64,000 nt of DNA from Rhabdophis nuchalis (GCA_039707465.1 CM077645.1:163212503-163276502); one strand, 5' to 3'; positions 34,769-47,220 are shown, counted from the first letter of the stretch. Made by a program: numbers and translations. Notes: generated by a model not told the origin, from the letters alone.

Positions 34769-35961
34769 CCGTATTTTTCGGAGTATAAGATGCACCTTTT
34801 TTCCTCTAAAAAGAGGCTGAAAATCTGGGTGCGTCTTATACATCGAATACAGCATTTTTTTTGCCTCCTGAAACCCCGCCTCTTCACCAAAATGGCCGTG
34901 TGCATACCCTTATGGAGGCTTCCAGAGTGCTCCTGGGGGCTGGGAAGGGAAGAAATGAGCAAAAAACAGGGCATTTTTGCCCCCCCCTAGCTCCCAGCAG
35001 CGCTCTATAAGCCTCCATAAGGCTATGCATGCTATATTTTTTAACCAAACAATGGCCCGTTTTCACGAAAAAAACAGGATGTTTTTCCTTGTTTTGGGTC
35101 CCCCACCCCCCCAGGAGCACTCTGCAAGCCCCCCAAAGGCTATTCATGCCTTTTATTTGGGGGAAAAAACGGGCCCATTTTTGCAAAAAACGGGCCGTTT
35201 GGGGGAGGTTTGCACAGTGCAAAAAGGGTTTTTTCCTCCTTTCTGAAAGCTGTTTAGTTAGAGTGATTGATGAGAATTACGTTGGTCAAGTACTGTGCCT
35301 GCAGAAACAAAGATTTGTTCCAAAGGTGGCCAGTGATTTCCTTCTCCAGCACATGGGTAAATATACCAGGAAATATCTACCTATGTACCTACTCTCTCTC
35401 TCTCCCTACCTATCTACTGTATTTCTCTCTCTCTCTATTTCTCTCTCCCTCTCCCTACCTACCTATCTACACACTCTCTCTCCCTACCTACCTACTGTAT
35501 TTCTCTCTCTCCCCTCTATCTACCTATCTACCTACTCTCTCTCCCCCCTACCTATCTACTGTATTTCTCTCTCTCTCTCTCTCTCTATTTCTCTCTCTCG
35601 AGGCCTCTACCTACTTATCTATCTACAGACACTATCTCTCCCTACTTACCTACCTACTGTATTTCTCTCTCTCTCTCTCTCTCTCCCCCTATCCTTTTAT
35701 CTACCTACCTACCTAACTACACACTCTGTCTCCCTACCTACTACTTACTGTATTTCTCTCTCTCTCTTTCCCCCTCTACCTACCTACCTACCTATCTACC
35801 TACCTACCTACTCTCTCTCTCCCCCTACCTACATACTGTATTTCTCTCTCTTTCTCTCCCTCTCTATCCCTCTATCTACCTATCTACTTTTTTTTTATTT
35901 ACTTCTTCAAAACTTGGGTGTGTCTTATACTCCGGTGCATCTTATACTCCGAAAAATATGG
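34769..35961. mobile_element. TA-target MITE with internal minisatellite
   Basis: Begins CCGTATTTTTCGGAGTATAA, ends TTATACTCCGAAAAATATGG, and is flanked by TA (34767-34768 and 35962-35963). Subterminal copies of the same motif occur (GTGCGTCTTATACATCG near 34833, GTGTGTCTTATACTCCGG near 35920). The left half is GC-richer with several AAAACGGGCC words. The right half is a CT-rich minisatellite at 35385-35890. It is nearly twice the length of the copy at 3078-3724, mainly because of that expansion. Confidence 0.8.
35385..35890. repeat. CT-rich CTACCTA/CTACTGTATTTCTC minisatellite
   Basis: At least six copies of a CTACTGTATTTCTCTCTC unit at irregular spacing of about 64-98 bp (starts near 35414, 35492, 35556, 35654, 35746 and 35832), separated by (CTCT)n and (CTAC)n runs. 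It keeps long frames open by composition. Confidence 0.85.
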
Positions 35962-35963
35962 TA

Positions 35964-38235
35964 CTATGACTAATTTTAATATATTTCTAACCAACTGCTT
36001 ATCTGCTCTTATTGTAATTATATTTTGGTATCTTTGAATGTTGTTTAACTACACTGTACTGTAATTATAATGCATTCTATTTCATGTAAATTATTGGTAA
36101 ATTTTAATGGATTTTTTTGTATGTGTGAATTTCTGGTTACTTATGCTTTTCTATTTTTAACCTTATGATTTTAAAAATACATTTGGAGGTTGTCTCAAAC
36201 CTCACCAATACAAATATTGTATAATCTGTAAATAAATATAAAACAAATGTTATATATACATCAAATGATAACGTGCTTTCCTACAAAGTCAACTCTTGCT
36301 GAATGAGAGACCAATGAGTCTCAGAAAGGCAAGAGGAAAATCTAGAAAAGGCCTGCACAACTTGTAGAGGGGAAAGGCCCACATTAATAAATTTAAAATC
36401 TTTGTGGGCTGCAAAGGAATGCTGGTGGGCTAATTAACGATTTGGTTAAAAGGAGTATCTACAGTGTTGGAGTGGATGGTCATGGTAAGTAAGGCACTAG
36501 GCAACATGACTTTCAGGGCAATGGTGGCCCAGGGTGCTTGGTGGGTTATATGCACAGAACAGGCCTAGAAATTGTTTTGGAGCATATAAACTATTTAGAG
36601 ACATCCATTTTTGCACTAGAAAGGGCCTTCCATCTTTTGTGTATGATTTTATCTTTGCATGCAAAAAGAGATTCTAAATTAATCAAGTCATGTCCTGATG
36701 GGAAGTCTGACAGCTTGAGTTAAAGAGCCTATAAAATATCAAATCACTCCAGTTGTTTTGTTCAAGTATGCTAATGTTCTAAGGTAAATATTATTCATAT
36801 TATAGTATCAGGATGAGCACCTCACTGGAATTTGGTAGTTCTATGAGGTATGATGGGCTTCCTAATTTGTTGACTGAAGAAACCCACCATGCCATATGTA
36901 CATATGCAACTGCTATTATTTTTCAAGCTACATTAATTGAACACATGGCACACATCACAAATCAGATTCCTCTTTAATGCACTATTCCTTTGCATGACCG
37001 TGGGACATTTAGAAACTCAATTACGTTCTTATGCTTCCAAAGCATTCTCCCTTATCTTCCTGGTACATTAATCACCATAAAAACACTCAAGGTCTCTCGG
37101 GATAAGAATAAGTCTGGTATTTAAGGAATGCAATAGAAAGAATTCACAATGCACAATATATTTCAATTTCATTTTGTTTGAGGCAACTTCTTATAAATTG
37201 CCATTAATTTTTTTAAATAAAATAATTTAAATTGCTTCTACTTTCACCTGATTTCAAATTAAATGAATAATATTGGTTGACAATGATTTTTTTAATACGA
37301 TCATCAAGTGCAATTATTTTAGATATATTATGTATGCACTAACTATTTGAACACCAATACATTTTAGCAACATCTTCTATTTGTAAATGAATGCAAATAA
37401 AAATTGTACATTTTTTTTGTACAAAAATAAAACAAAATAACAGATTTAAGAGCTGTTATCATTACTTATCCTCAGATAAAAAAAATTTCCATCCTCCAAA
37501 ACGCTGTTATATTAAATGAACAGATGCTTTGGGATTTAAAAAAAAGAGACTGATTGTGCATTACCATAGCATTAAAACAAAATTTGAACAGCATATAAAA
37601 AAATAAAGGTGCCCTAAACCTCTGTTGGCGATATCCATACATATTTCTTGGCAGCACTCTATTGCCTTCGTTTCAGCATTTTTTTTCAGCTTGGCCAACA
37701 ATTATGGAATGCTTATGTTGTTCCTCATTCAACCTGGCCAATTGTGCTTAGTTTCAAAGATCAGTCAAAGTTAGCTACAGGTTACATCTGCTGTTGAAAA
37801 AACAATTTTTGTGCCAATACTATGGAAGAGCGTTGACATTACAGTACCTGTTTCAGTTTCTAAGCCTGGTCTTCTAATTCCCTTGTAGTCTTCCAACCAA
37901 ATTCTTGTCAGGATTTGCCTTTCAAACAAGTTTGACTAGGCATTGCCATCTAAGACCTGAAAATTCAAGTACTTTCTTCCTTTTTCTTAAAAAGCTCTTA
38001 AAAATGTCTTCTCTAAATGTACAGCTAAATAAAGAGTTCTCTTTTTATCCCACCTCTCTCCTTCCCTTTTAATAAGAGTTGATGTGGGAAAAGAAGCTAG
38101 CAAAATAAGGTATCAAGTTTGAAAATAGGGTAAGGAGGAGGAGAAGAAAAAGGAGGAGGAGGCCCCAGTGCAGAACACTTGTGGCAGCTTCATTTTTAAT
38201 CATATCACTACCTTGTTACATACAAGACAATACAA
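35964..38235. other. AT-rich intronic sequence
   Basis: No exon or repeat end recognised over 2.3 kb. A purine-rich GGAGGA patch lies at 38130-38165. Confidence 0.5.
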
Positions 38236-38246
38236 ATAATTCAGAT

Positions 38247-38381
38247 CAGGGGTCCCCAACCTTTGCAACTTTAAGTCTGAAGGACTTCAGCTCCCAGAAT
38301 TCTCCAGCCAGCTTTGCTGGCTGGAGAATTCTGGGAGCTCAAGTCCTTCAGACTTAAAGTTGCAAAAGTTGGGGACCCCTG
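38247..38381. mobile_element. foldback hAT-type MITE, 135 bp, perfect target duplication
   Basis: Nearly perfect inverted repeat around a centre in CAGCCAGCTTTGCTGGCTG. The ends are CAGGGGTCCCCAACCTTTG and its reverse complement. Exact 8-bp target duplication ATTCAGAT at 38239-38246 and 38382-38389. Arms of about 60 bases would form a stable hairpin in RNA. Confidence 0.92.
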
Positions 38382-38884
38382 ATTCAGATGATGACTGTTC
38401 CTAAAAGGATGGAAAAGGTTCAAACAAATTCAAAAAGCCATGCTTTGTATACCTTCCCTATTCTGTTTTAACAATGTCAATGGGAGAAAATTAACGGAAT
38501 TACATTTTTTCTAGAAGAATATATTCTATGGGTACAGGAGTTAGAACTGCATGAAAGAAAGGAATCTTGCTGAGAATGGAGTGGATTATTGGGTTAACTT
38601 CCTCCCAAATCCTGTTGCTTTTAAACAATCCCACCTTCTTATGCTGATGAAGCTGCATAAATAAAAGCAGAATTATATAGCAATGTTGTGGGACACTAAC
38701 AAAGATGCAAGATAAATGTTCCCCGAAAACCAAACAGGGGGAAAAAGCATAGGTAGTTTTATTTCAATCTGAAGCTGAACTTTCTTTTTAAGAGACCAGG
38801 AAAGGCAGTAGAACAGCCATTGAAAAGGACCTACAGCAGACCAAGTGAGGGGGTATAGTCTTCTAAGAGGCCCCTGAGAGACCA

Positions 38885-39280
38885 TGTAGTCCTCCACTGA
38901 GGACCACAACTGAGAACAGAATTTCCATTGCCAAGTAAAAAGGATTGTTAAGTGAGTCATGCCCGATTTTGTAACCTTGTTGTCATGGCTGTTAAGCATA
39001 TCGCTACAATTGTAAGGTGAATCATAGGTCATTAAGCACATCTGGCTTTCCCTCGTGGTCTTTGCTTGTCAGAAGCCAGGTGGGAAGATCACAAATGGGG
39101 ATCACATGCTGCAGCTATCCTAAATAAATGCCAGTTGCCAAGTGCCCAAATTTTGATCACGTAACCATGGGGATGCTCTGATGGTCATAAATATGAGGAC
39201 CGATTGTAAGTCACTTTTTTTTAGTGCCACTGTAACTTTGAACAGTCATAAACAAATGGTTGTAAGTTGAGGATTAGCTG
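38885..39280. mobile_element. TIR element, ACTTACG family
   Basis: The left end is TGTAGTCCTCCACTGAGGAC and the right end TGTAAGTTGAGGATTAGCTG, a worn inverted pair. Landmarks as at 55020: TTGTTAAGTGAGTCATG, TTTGCTTGTCAGAAG, CCAGTTGCCAAGTGC, GATCACGTAACCATGGGGA and GTGCCACTGTAACTTTGAA. Confidence 0.75.
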
Positions 39281-39284
39281 TTTA

Positions 39285-40645
39285 AGACCTATTTCCAGGA
39301 GGAAGGACCTAGCAAAAAAGACCAAAGTGGCAGGCGACCAAAGAGAGACACTAAGGTACAGAACGGTTGCCAGCTACTAAACAAACTGAGTAGACTATTG
39401 TGGGCACAATGCCAGGAAGAAGTCCTAAACAATAGATCTGTCGTATATTTCATGGTAATGATCTGCATTTTTATTTCTGCCTTAGGCACAGAATAAAATC
39501 TTTGCCAACCGAGCATAACAGCATTGCTAGATATTGCTGTCAGCAACAATGCTTCGTCTTAAAAAAAATGTATCTGCTGGCATAAAAAACCCAGGATTGA
39601 AGGTTCAATAAAACATGAGTTTAATTTATTTACTACCTAACAAAACACCAATAAAACACTTAGAGAAACAACCGTCTGCTTTTTATCAGGATAGGATGTA
39701 TAAGTGAAATGTATGAATTAAGTAACAATTAACAAATGTCTAATGACCGTGCTGAGATTAAGGTCCAATTTTGAACTAATATTTAATAGTAATACCCATA
39801 CTTGTCCTGGAAGCTAATTTGGATTCTTTTTCAGCTCCAGAGGCAGTAGTTCCAGACAATAAGAAATATATGTTATAAAAAATTGAAAGAAGTTTACCAA
39901 AATCCTGGTAATAGTTAAAAGTCTATGCAATCCTTTAAAAATGGGATTTGATGAAATATCTTATCTCAGCTATATTTTTTCTGAATGAAAGCCAAGCACT
40001 GTAAGGAAGTTCTACCAACTTTCTTTTATTCAAAATTCAGACAAGAGGTTGAAGTCAAACCCTAAGCAATGCTATTTAATAAGTTTCCTACAGTCACTTT
40101 TTAATTTGCATGACATATATGCCCTCATCAAAAACAATCCACGTCCTTCAAGTTCAGTAGGTAATTATTCTAGGAAGAAGATGACAGTTGAACTGCTAAA
40201 TAAAATATAGCATTTTTAAAATATCTATAAAATGTGTAACTTTTTCTTAGAAACAACTTCCAATATTCAGCAAAAATAAAGATAATGTAGTTTAGAAATG
40301 TAGACCCTTAATTTTTTTCTGTTAAAACTCTGGCACACTTATTAGAATATATATGTTTGTAGGCAGTAGTACATAGAAGTAAAATGCCTTCTTCTACGTG
40401 GTTACTATAAAACTTTAGTTCATACTAAGATGCCATTTCGTCCAATCTGTCTTAAAGGGTTGATAAGATCGTGTTTTTGCTAGGCAACTTTCAGCTTCCA
40501 AGAACCATACCCCTAAAAAAACTATCATATAAAAATAGAAAAAAATTATAATGTAACACTTTCACTAATATATTACATTTAACTCATAGGAAGCTCAATA
40601 TAAGACATCTACTCAAATATGCAGCCATTCAATTCTATTGAGCTG
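39285..40645. other. AT-rich intronic sequence
   Basis: Nothing gene-like or repeat-like recognised. Confidence 0.5.
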
Positions 40646-40651
40646 CTATTT

Positions 40652-41346
40652 TAGTGATGGTGAACCTTTTTCACTTTGGGGGCTATCGCACACACTCGTG
40701 TGCCCACCCCATAACAATGTCCCCCATGCTGTGCCTCCTGCGCACATGACATCCTTCCCCGCTGCCCACGTATGCGCGCATGGCCTTCTAGGAGCCTTGG
40801 GAGGTCGAAAGTGGCCTCCCCCGCCCTCCTGGAGGCCCTCCGGAGGTCGGAAACAGCCCAGCTTCCATGTCCTTGCCCTCCCAAGGGCAAAAAAATACAC
40901 AAACCAGAAGTTTGGGAATGGATTTCTGGGTTGCCCATAGAGTTGTTTTTCTCCCTCTAGAGCTTCAAGGAAGCCTCCTGAAGGCAAAAAACAGCCTAAC
41001 GCACAAACCGGAAGTTCAAGAACAGACTTCTGGGTTACCTGTTGGGCCATTTTTCTCCCTCCCTCCTTCAGGAGGCTTCCTTGAAGCCTCTGGAGGGAGA
41101 AAAATGGCCCTATGAGCAACCTGGGAGTCCATTCCTGAACTTCTGTTTTGCCCATTGGATTGTTTTTCACCCTCTGGAGGCTTCAGGGAAGCTTCCGGAG
41201 GGTAAAAAATGGCTGATAATGAAGGCAGAAATCAGCTGGCCAGCACGCGCGTGTGCCCTGGAGCCGACAGGGCAACGGCTCATGTGCCTTAAGAAATGGC
41301 TCTGTGTACCACTTGTCGCACGCATGCCACAAGTTCGCCATCACGG
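40652..41346. mobile_element. hAT-type MITE, about 695 bp
   Basis: The left end is TAGTGATGGTGAACCTTTTT and the right end AAGTTCGCCATCACGG. The flanks TGCTATTT and TGCTAATT agree at seven of eight bases. The interior is GC-rich, with several imperfect direct units containing AGGCTTCCTTGAAGC/GAAGCCTCC and GGTTGCCCAT words between 40930 and 41200. It shares its end type with 24493-24923. Confidence 0.72.
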
Positions 41347-41767
41347 TGCTAATTATACTTGCTGCTTCTTTGCTCAAAATCACTATAATATATTACTGTA
41401 GCTCAGCCTTAAGACTATTAAAATAATTCATCCAATATCTAAGCTATGGTACTTTTATAGATGAATTTTCTCAAATCTTTTTAGTCCCAGGCAGGTGTTT
41501 AAATTTCTTTGTTAGCCTCTTAAGAAAATGGCTTCAGATATTTAAATGCAGTGATATTTTGTGTTTAAACTGTGTATTGAATTACAGATAATTAGTGTAG
41601 ATTACAAACTTGATCATTAATTAATTGTGCACTGTTACAGAAAGGATGGAAAGAAGGCAATCATGTTTCATTATCTGAGTCTACATCAACAGCGTCAAGT
41701 AATGTTGCTTCCACTTCAAATGTGTCAAAAATGGTTTAGCTTTCTGCCTAATATAGTTGCTACTTAC

Positions 41768-41875
41768 CTTGTGAAAATTTCTGAAATACGCTGCCTTCTC
41801 ATCTGGAAATTTTTCTAGCCTTCGAGGTCCTTTACTTGAAGCTTTCTTGAAGACCAGCCAACATCTTCTGAAAAT
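41768..41875 (-). CDS. DOK6: DOK6 exon 2, first part of PH domain
   Basis: Internal coding exon of the DOK6 adaptor, exactly 108 bases and 36 codons on the minus strand, phase 0 at both ends. The peptide begins [17 protein letters not shown] and ends [10 protein letters not shown], the beta-strand core of the N-terminal PH domain common to DOK4/5/6. [14 protein letters not shown] fits DOK6; DOK5 reads FSDERAAYFRCYHK in my recollection. The acceptor is a pyrimidine-rich run of T, G and C ending in TAG, and the donor is AAG/GTAAGT, so both are strong consensus sites. The end joins in frame to VTELHN at 16026, giving a continuous 74-residue PH segment. Exon 1, encoding about 20 residues from the start Met, was not found above this point, consistent with a very long intron 1. 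Confidence 0.94.
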
Positions 41876-42214
41876 CTACACACACAAACACAAAAAGAAA
41901 AATTACCATCCTTAGAAAACTCATTGCAGACACCTGAATATGATAACAATAGTACTTAAATATTGTAAGGTTTTCCCCATTTTATTTATAAATAAATATT
42001 TATTTGTTTCATGTATGATATAGAATAATGACAAACATTCATCATTTTAGAGTATTTTGTGTCTCCGATTTCATTCTTAATCTCAAAAACACCTGAATAG
42101 TTTGGACAAGAAAAAATTAACACATTTTTAGTGCTAAATTATTTTTCAAGATAAAGTATTATACTATTGTGAAATTGGTTTGAGTACACATAACAGCTTC
42201 ACTGATAAACATAC

Positions 42215-42300
42215 CCTGGGCGTGCTTATTCAGAAGTAGAATACATTAAATCAATAGGCTTTATTCTGAACTGAGCTTGTATCAGATTGCAGCCTATGTG
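42215..42300. repeat. ancient amniote repeat fragment
   Basis: CCCTGGGCGTGCTTATTCAG then AATCAATAGGCTTTATTCTG and AGATTGCAGCC fit a widespread amniote repeat end (the CCTGGG...CTTACTC...ATTGCAGCC pattern). Family not assigned. Confidence 0.4.
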
Positions 42301-43679
42301 TTCTTAAAGTATATCTTGTATAAGAAAAATAAATTTTAGGCACGATACAGGCATTAAAGTAAAACTGACAAGATTTTCTTTGATATTCCTCTTTAGCATT
42401 TGCAACTGGTTAACATCAGTCTGCTAATTGTCTCAATGACATATTCACTAACCAACTTGATCCCAGCCCCTAAGAGAACATAAATTATTTCAGTGTGGGG
42501 ACTGCAAGAGGTGTTCAGGAACAGGCAGATGTTCAGATGAGATGGGAATTGAGCTAGTTACTTGTAACAGCAACTTTATCCTACATTATCTCTAGAAATA
42601 ATGTTACAATGTGGCAGACTTCCAGTAAACCTAATAGAAAGTAAATACCCAGAAGTAGTGCTTTTCATGTTCTTTGATATCTAGTGTTTTAATGAATACC
42701 TAATTTACAATGGTTTCACTTTCTGGTCCTTGAGTAACAAGAGGCTCTTTTGTGTTCTGCATCTCCAAGGTATTGGAATCTGTTTCTTTCTTCTTTGTTA
42801 ATTTCTCTCGCTATTGTTAATGCTGATCAATGTATTCAATGTTTGTTCTTTTTGATCTAATTTACACCTAGTCCTTTTATTTGAATATTTAAAACAGAGG
42901 AGATCAAGAGCAATAATTTAAAATGTACAATATTGTATTAGGTTTCCAATATTTTTACAGAGGCTACTTTTTAATAAATTATCTAGTTTCTTTTGCCCTG
43001 AACTTAAAAGTTTTTAAAAGAATTTTAAAAAAATCCTTCTGTGCAGCAATAATATATCCAATTATTAGTTAAAAGAAAGCTGTTCATTTATTTCTTTAAC
43101 TATGAACAATGATGGGTATGAATTCTTTTCAAGAAGCTTGCATAAGAGTACTGTATCACATTATAATAAAAACAGGAGGTCCTTTTGTCAAAAGTATCAT
43201 TTTATTATTATTATTTTTTTAAAAACTGATATTATTTCCATCCTCAATTCAAAGACTAATTCTGCCCTCAATTCCATAACTATTTTTCTGAGAATGAAAT
43301 TTTGAAAGTGTTCAACTACATATACAATAGGAAAGAAGGAAGGAAGGAACTTAAAACTTTTCCTTGTTAACCTTTAGCTATTTCAAACTTTACCTTGAAG
43401 CTTTTAAATACCGATATCTTTCCTAACTGACTCTCAATGTTAATGACAAAATCCCTATTGACTGAATCTACAAACTAATTCATTATTCAATCACTTAAAT
43501 GATAGTTGAGATAAACACCATGAACTAAATGGAATGGCTTTTGGTTCTTATCAGTGAATGAAAAAGTCTGAGCACAATGAACCCACCCACATACAATTCA
43601 TAATTAGCAAACTATCATGGGCTAAGCATTACTTAGGACTGCGTAAATTCAGATTTTAAAGCATGATGCTTCCACAAAG

Positions 43680-43800
43680 CTCACCTTGGGCCACTCGCTA
43701 ACTCTCAGACTAATTTATTTCAGAGGTTTGCTATAAAGTTAAAATAAAAAGAACAATTTATGCTTTCCTGAGCTGCTTGGAGAAAAAATGCAATATCAAT
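43680..43800 (+). repeat. ancient LINE/SINE 3' tail
   Basis: ACCTTGGGCCACTCGCTAAC, then GGTTTGCTATAAAGTTAAAA and CTTTCCTGAGCTGCTTGGAG. This is a recurrent tetrapod repeat-tail pattern, heavily decayed. Confidence 0.4.
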
Positions 43801-44479
43801 GAAAGAAATCACTGTCAATTCAGTGTGCACTGAAATTATTGAATCTATTGGAAGCAATGCTATCTGGACAATCTAACTTTAGTTAAATGTATTTGCAGCT
43901 GGGTGTGCAGCTAAAGTAAATTGTAGGCTTTTAGCATTTATTTCAGCTGATAAACAAATCCAACAGCTTTTGTTGTTTGTTCCAGGGTTCTATTTTTGTT
44001 TTTAGTTTAGTCTGTAAACAATCAAATAGGCAATCTTTGTAAAGTGAAATAAATAAGTAATAAGATCAAGAAGATATCATGCATTACAAATGAATGTATA
44101 TTTACCTAAGTCATCTTGTCCAACAAAAATACAGTTAACTATTCAGGTACAGTTAGTTATTGTATTATTTCTGATCCACTGTCAGTTGCACACATTTCTC
44201 AAACACTCAGTTCACGACACCCTTACTGTTCCTGTAATCTTTTCATTGAACCCCTAGGCCAAAACTGTGATCAATCTTGAGTTTGCAGTTTGCAATTCTA
44301 TAAGTTCCCCCTGTATTGTGATCCTGTATAAATGGACTACAGCACCATGGACAGAGTTTGGAAACATAGGTCCTACTGCTGCTGTGAAAAATTCACTCAG
44401 ATCCACTCAGAGTTCAATATCACCTGAGCAGCTCCAATGTCAGGAGATGACTGAGATCCATACTGTGATGTTATGTGAA

Positions 44480-45520
44480 ATGAGTTTGATCTTGTAACTT
44501 CTGAAGAAGTGGACAAAATCCTCTGCAATATTCCTATAGGATGGACCCACCCCTATCCTTGTTAATGAAAGCCTCCAGAGATGTGATTGGAGCTTCATCA
44601 GAAAAGTAATCAATGTATCTTTGGGAGATGAACTGTAACGGGCAAACAGAAATGGTTACACCTGTTTTTGCAAGTGGCACCTTTGTAGGAAGCCAAGTTT
44701 ACTCCACGTTATTCAACTGTCTCCAATTTCTGCTTCGGATGGGCAGAGGTTGTTGAGAAAGTGATTGAACTGAAATGGCAGAGAGCTCTGGATGAAACGT
44801 TATCTGGACCAGCTTTAGTAAAAAAATCAAGAGAAGTGAGCCAAAAGATTGTCTGAGTTATAGTTTGAGGATCAGAGATCTATAATGAAATTGTCAGAAA
44901 GCAGCAGAGTTCCCACAGGCAGAGGTTCATGGCAAAAATTTGCAGATATTCTCATAAATGGAGCAGTTATTCCCGTTGAGAGACAGACTATCAAACAGAG
45001 CCTAGGCCACTCAATTAAGTCTGGAAATGATCCTGATATATAAAGAGACATGCCGAATGCCATTACTCGGTTCTCCATTGTACACAGCATGCTCTGGAAC
45101 TGAGTGGTCTTCCAGCTATGGTTCTTCATTCTCTGACAGTGGACGCAGCTGAACCTGGTGATTTTTAGGATAGCCTCAGGTGTCTGGATGCTCAAAACTT
45201 CCTCAGGCTAAGATCCAAACAGCTCTCCAAAGCATGCTTAGTTGTATTAGACCTCTCTGAGTCAGAGTTGGTCATGGCTTATAATGCATGGATAAGCTGG
45301 TGGATATTCTGCTTGCCAATTGGCTTCTGGAGCAATTCCAGGGGTGTTTTTTATAATTTGGTGCCTAGATATGCAACTGCCTTTTCCCTGATCAACGAGT
45401 CAAAAAGAGGTTGTAGACACATATTCTCTATGTGTCTCATTAGGGCTCCCCCTGCTCACTGGAATATTGCCACCTGATACTCAATTGGATCCTTTTAGGA
45501 AGCTGGTAGAAAACTAGCTA
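44480..45520 (+). pseudogene. decayed L2/CR1-type LINE remnant
   Basis: Broken coding text resembling a non-LTR ORF. FDLVTSEEVDKILCNIP at about 44490 recalls the segment just before the RT in L2 elements. ALDETLSGPALV follows at about 44790, LLRKLKWQRAL-like text lies nearby, and RAPPAHWNIAT appears near 45450. Many stops and at least one rearrangement are evident, and a minus-strand ORF at 44872-45195 crosses it. Clade assignment is tentative. Confidence 0.4.
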
Positions 45521-45885
45521 TTTCATCAAGTCAGAAAGGCTGGATTGTTTTAACTGCCTCTTGGATGGGAAAGTAGGTTTCTTTTTATTAGTCTTAATAC
45601 TTTTAGTTATGACTCTCAGTCTTACAGGAATACTTCTGGTAGTTGTTTTTAATTGACTGTATGTTTTAATCCCAATTATGTATTGGGATGGTCTATTGCT
45701 CAACTGGCAGAATGGAGTGTCCCATCAATCAATCTTGCTCTACATAATGTTTTCTGCAGGAACCCATCCAGTTGGTGATGCAGTGACTTGGTGCCTCTTC
45801 TTATATGTGTATGCTATGTGTGTATGTATATGTATGTATGTACATACACATGAATGTGTGTGTATATCCCTGTTTATTTTATAAC

Positions 45886-46345
45886 TAGCTGTTCCCGGCC
45901 ACGTGTTGCTGTGGCCCAGTGTGGTTAAATGGCCAACCAATCTGTGTGTAGATCTACACCTTCACACACAAACACATACACACAACCACCGTATAACCCC
46001 CAACCTACCTACCTACTGTATTTCTCCCTCCCTCCCTCTACCTACCTACCTACCTACCTACTGTATTTCTCCTTGAATCTTATGAACAGAGTATTTTATG
46101 TCATAAAGGATGACATAATACCTGTGGCCCACTGCTCTCTCTGTATCATCTACCTACCTTTTTTACAATTTTTTACATTTCCGATGCATGTACCTGGCAC
46201 AGGTGTGACATCTACACAATCTATATATATCATTGGTGCTGTATTTGAAAGGAACATTGGGTGAAAATTTGGAAGCGATCGGTGCAGTACTTTTGGAGAT
46301 TAGCAGTTTTGAACAAACTCTTGTTACATTTTTATTTATATAGAT
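45886..46345 (+). repeat. CTAGCTGTTCCCGGCCACG-type interspersed repeat
   Basis: Begins ACTAGCTGTTCCCGGCCACG and ends GAACAAACTCTTGTTACATT then TTATATAGATTAGAT. Between these are (CTAC)n tracts with two ACTGTATTTCTCC units (46015-46070), and GGGTGAAAATTTGGAAGCG near 46260. The start and end resemble a class of repeats seen in many animals, but I cannot place it in a superfamily with confidence. Confidence 0.5.
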
Positions 46346-46754
46346 TAGATAAATGTTTTCCTACTTATCTAGCTGACTGGCAATATTCCATACCTAACAA
46401 TTATGACTAGGAATTCTACCACAAGGGGATTCCCTCTGTTTATTTTATGATCTGCTAAACCTATAAACAAGTTATTATACAGGTATTTCAAAATATATGT
46501 AAACTGAACCAGGAACGATTAGGTTAGGTTAATTCAGTGGTGGGCAAACTCATTAGTCAAGGGAGCCAAATATCAAAAATACGATTGAAATTTCTTTTGA
46601 GAGCCAAAAGAAGGTGTGGCCTGTTTTGTGGGAGTGGCTCAGTGGTCATGTGACCAGGTGGGCATGGCCAATTTGGAAAATGTGGTGAAACTCACTTAAC
46701 GATGGTCTTGCTTAGCAACCAAAATTTTGGGCTCAATTATGGTCATAAGTTCTT

Positions 46755-47220
46755 TATTTATCTCTCTCCCACTTTCTTTTTCTTTCTTTTTTCTTTCTTA
46801 ATCCTTCTCTCTTTTTCTTTCTGTTTCTCTCTCTCTCTCTGTGTCTGTCTGTCTCTCTCTCCTCCCTCCACCCATCTCTGTCACTCTGTGTGTGTCTGTC
46901 TGTCTGTCTCTCACTCACTTAATCAGTCTCTGTCTATTTGTCTCTCCCTTCCTCCCTCTCTGTCTCTGCCTGTCTCTGTGTGTGTCACTCTCTCTGATTC
47001 TCTCCCTCCCTCCCTCTCTCTGGCTCTGTATGTCTGCCTCTCCCTCTTTCCCCCGTCTGTCTCCGATTCAATCCCTCCCTGTGTCATTCTCTGAGCCTCT
47101 CTCCATCTCCCTCCCTCCGTCCCTCCCTTTCTCTCTGTGTCTCTGTCTCTCTGTCTTTCCCTACTTCCCCCTCTGTCTCTCTCTGTGTCTGTCAGTCCCT
47201 CGCTCTCTCCCCTCTCCTCA
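46755..47220. repeat. pyrimidine-rich CT/TCTG/CCCT microsatellite region
   Basis: About 465 bp almost purely of C and T on the plus strand, with TCTGTCTG, CTCTCT and CCTCCCT subrepeats and occasional GTGTGT. The long ORFs on both strands are compositional. Confidence 0.9.

Larger units (their letters stand above)
16027..41767 (-). other. DOK6: DOK6 intron 2 (complete)
   Basis: The 25,741-bp intron lies between the two recognised exons, with a GTAAGT donor at the 41767 side and an AAG acceptor at the 16027 side. It holds at least three L2 copies, one of them with an intact ORF on the opposite strand to the gene, plus other LINE remnants and DNA-transposon MITEs. The intron boundaries are seen directly; the intron number is inferred from the known DOK family gene structure. 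Confidence 0.88.
41880..44210. other. intronic sequence with a few old repeat tails
   Basis: Mostly AT-rich and unrecognised. Two short ancient repeat pieces are listed separately at 42215 and 43680. Confidence 0.45.

Noticed and set aside
35385..35890. CRISPR-like array
   Set aside because: Units are irregularly spaced, low-complexity and eukaryotic; there are no unique spacers of constant length.
35029..35973. 314-codon plus-strand ORF
   Set aside because: It runs through a CT-rich minisatellite; the peptide is almost only S, L, P, Y and T in repeat order. A composition artefact within a MITE.
40646..41170. 174-codon minus-strand ORF
   Set aside because: Made by direct repeats inside the hAT MITE at 40652-41346; no conserved domain.
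45268..45477. Host exon candidate
   Set aside because: Text such as RAPPAHWNIAT sits in a broken LINE remnant, without splice sites or a continuous frame.
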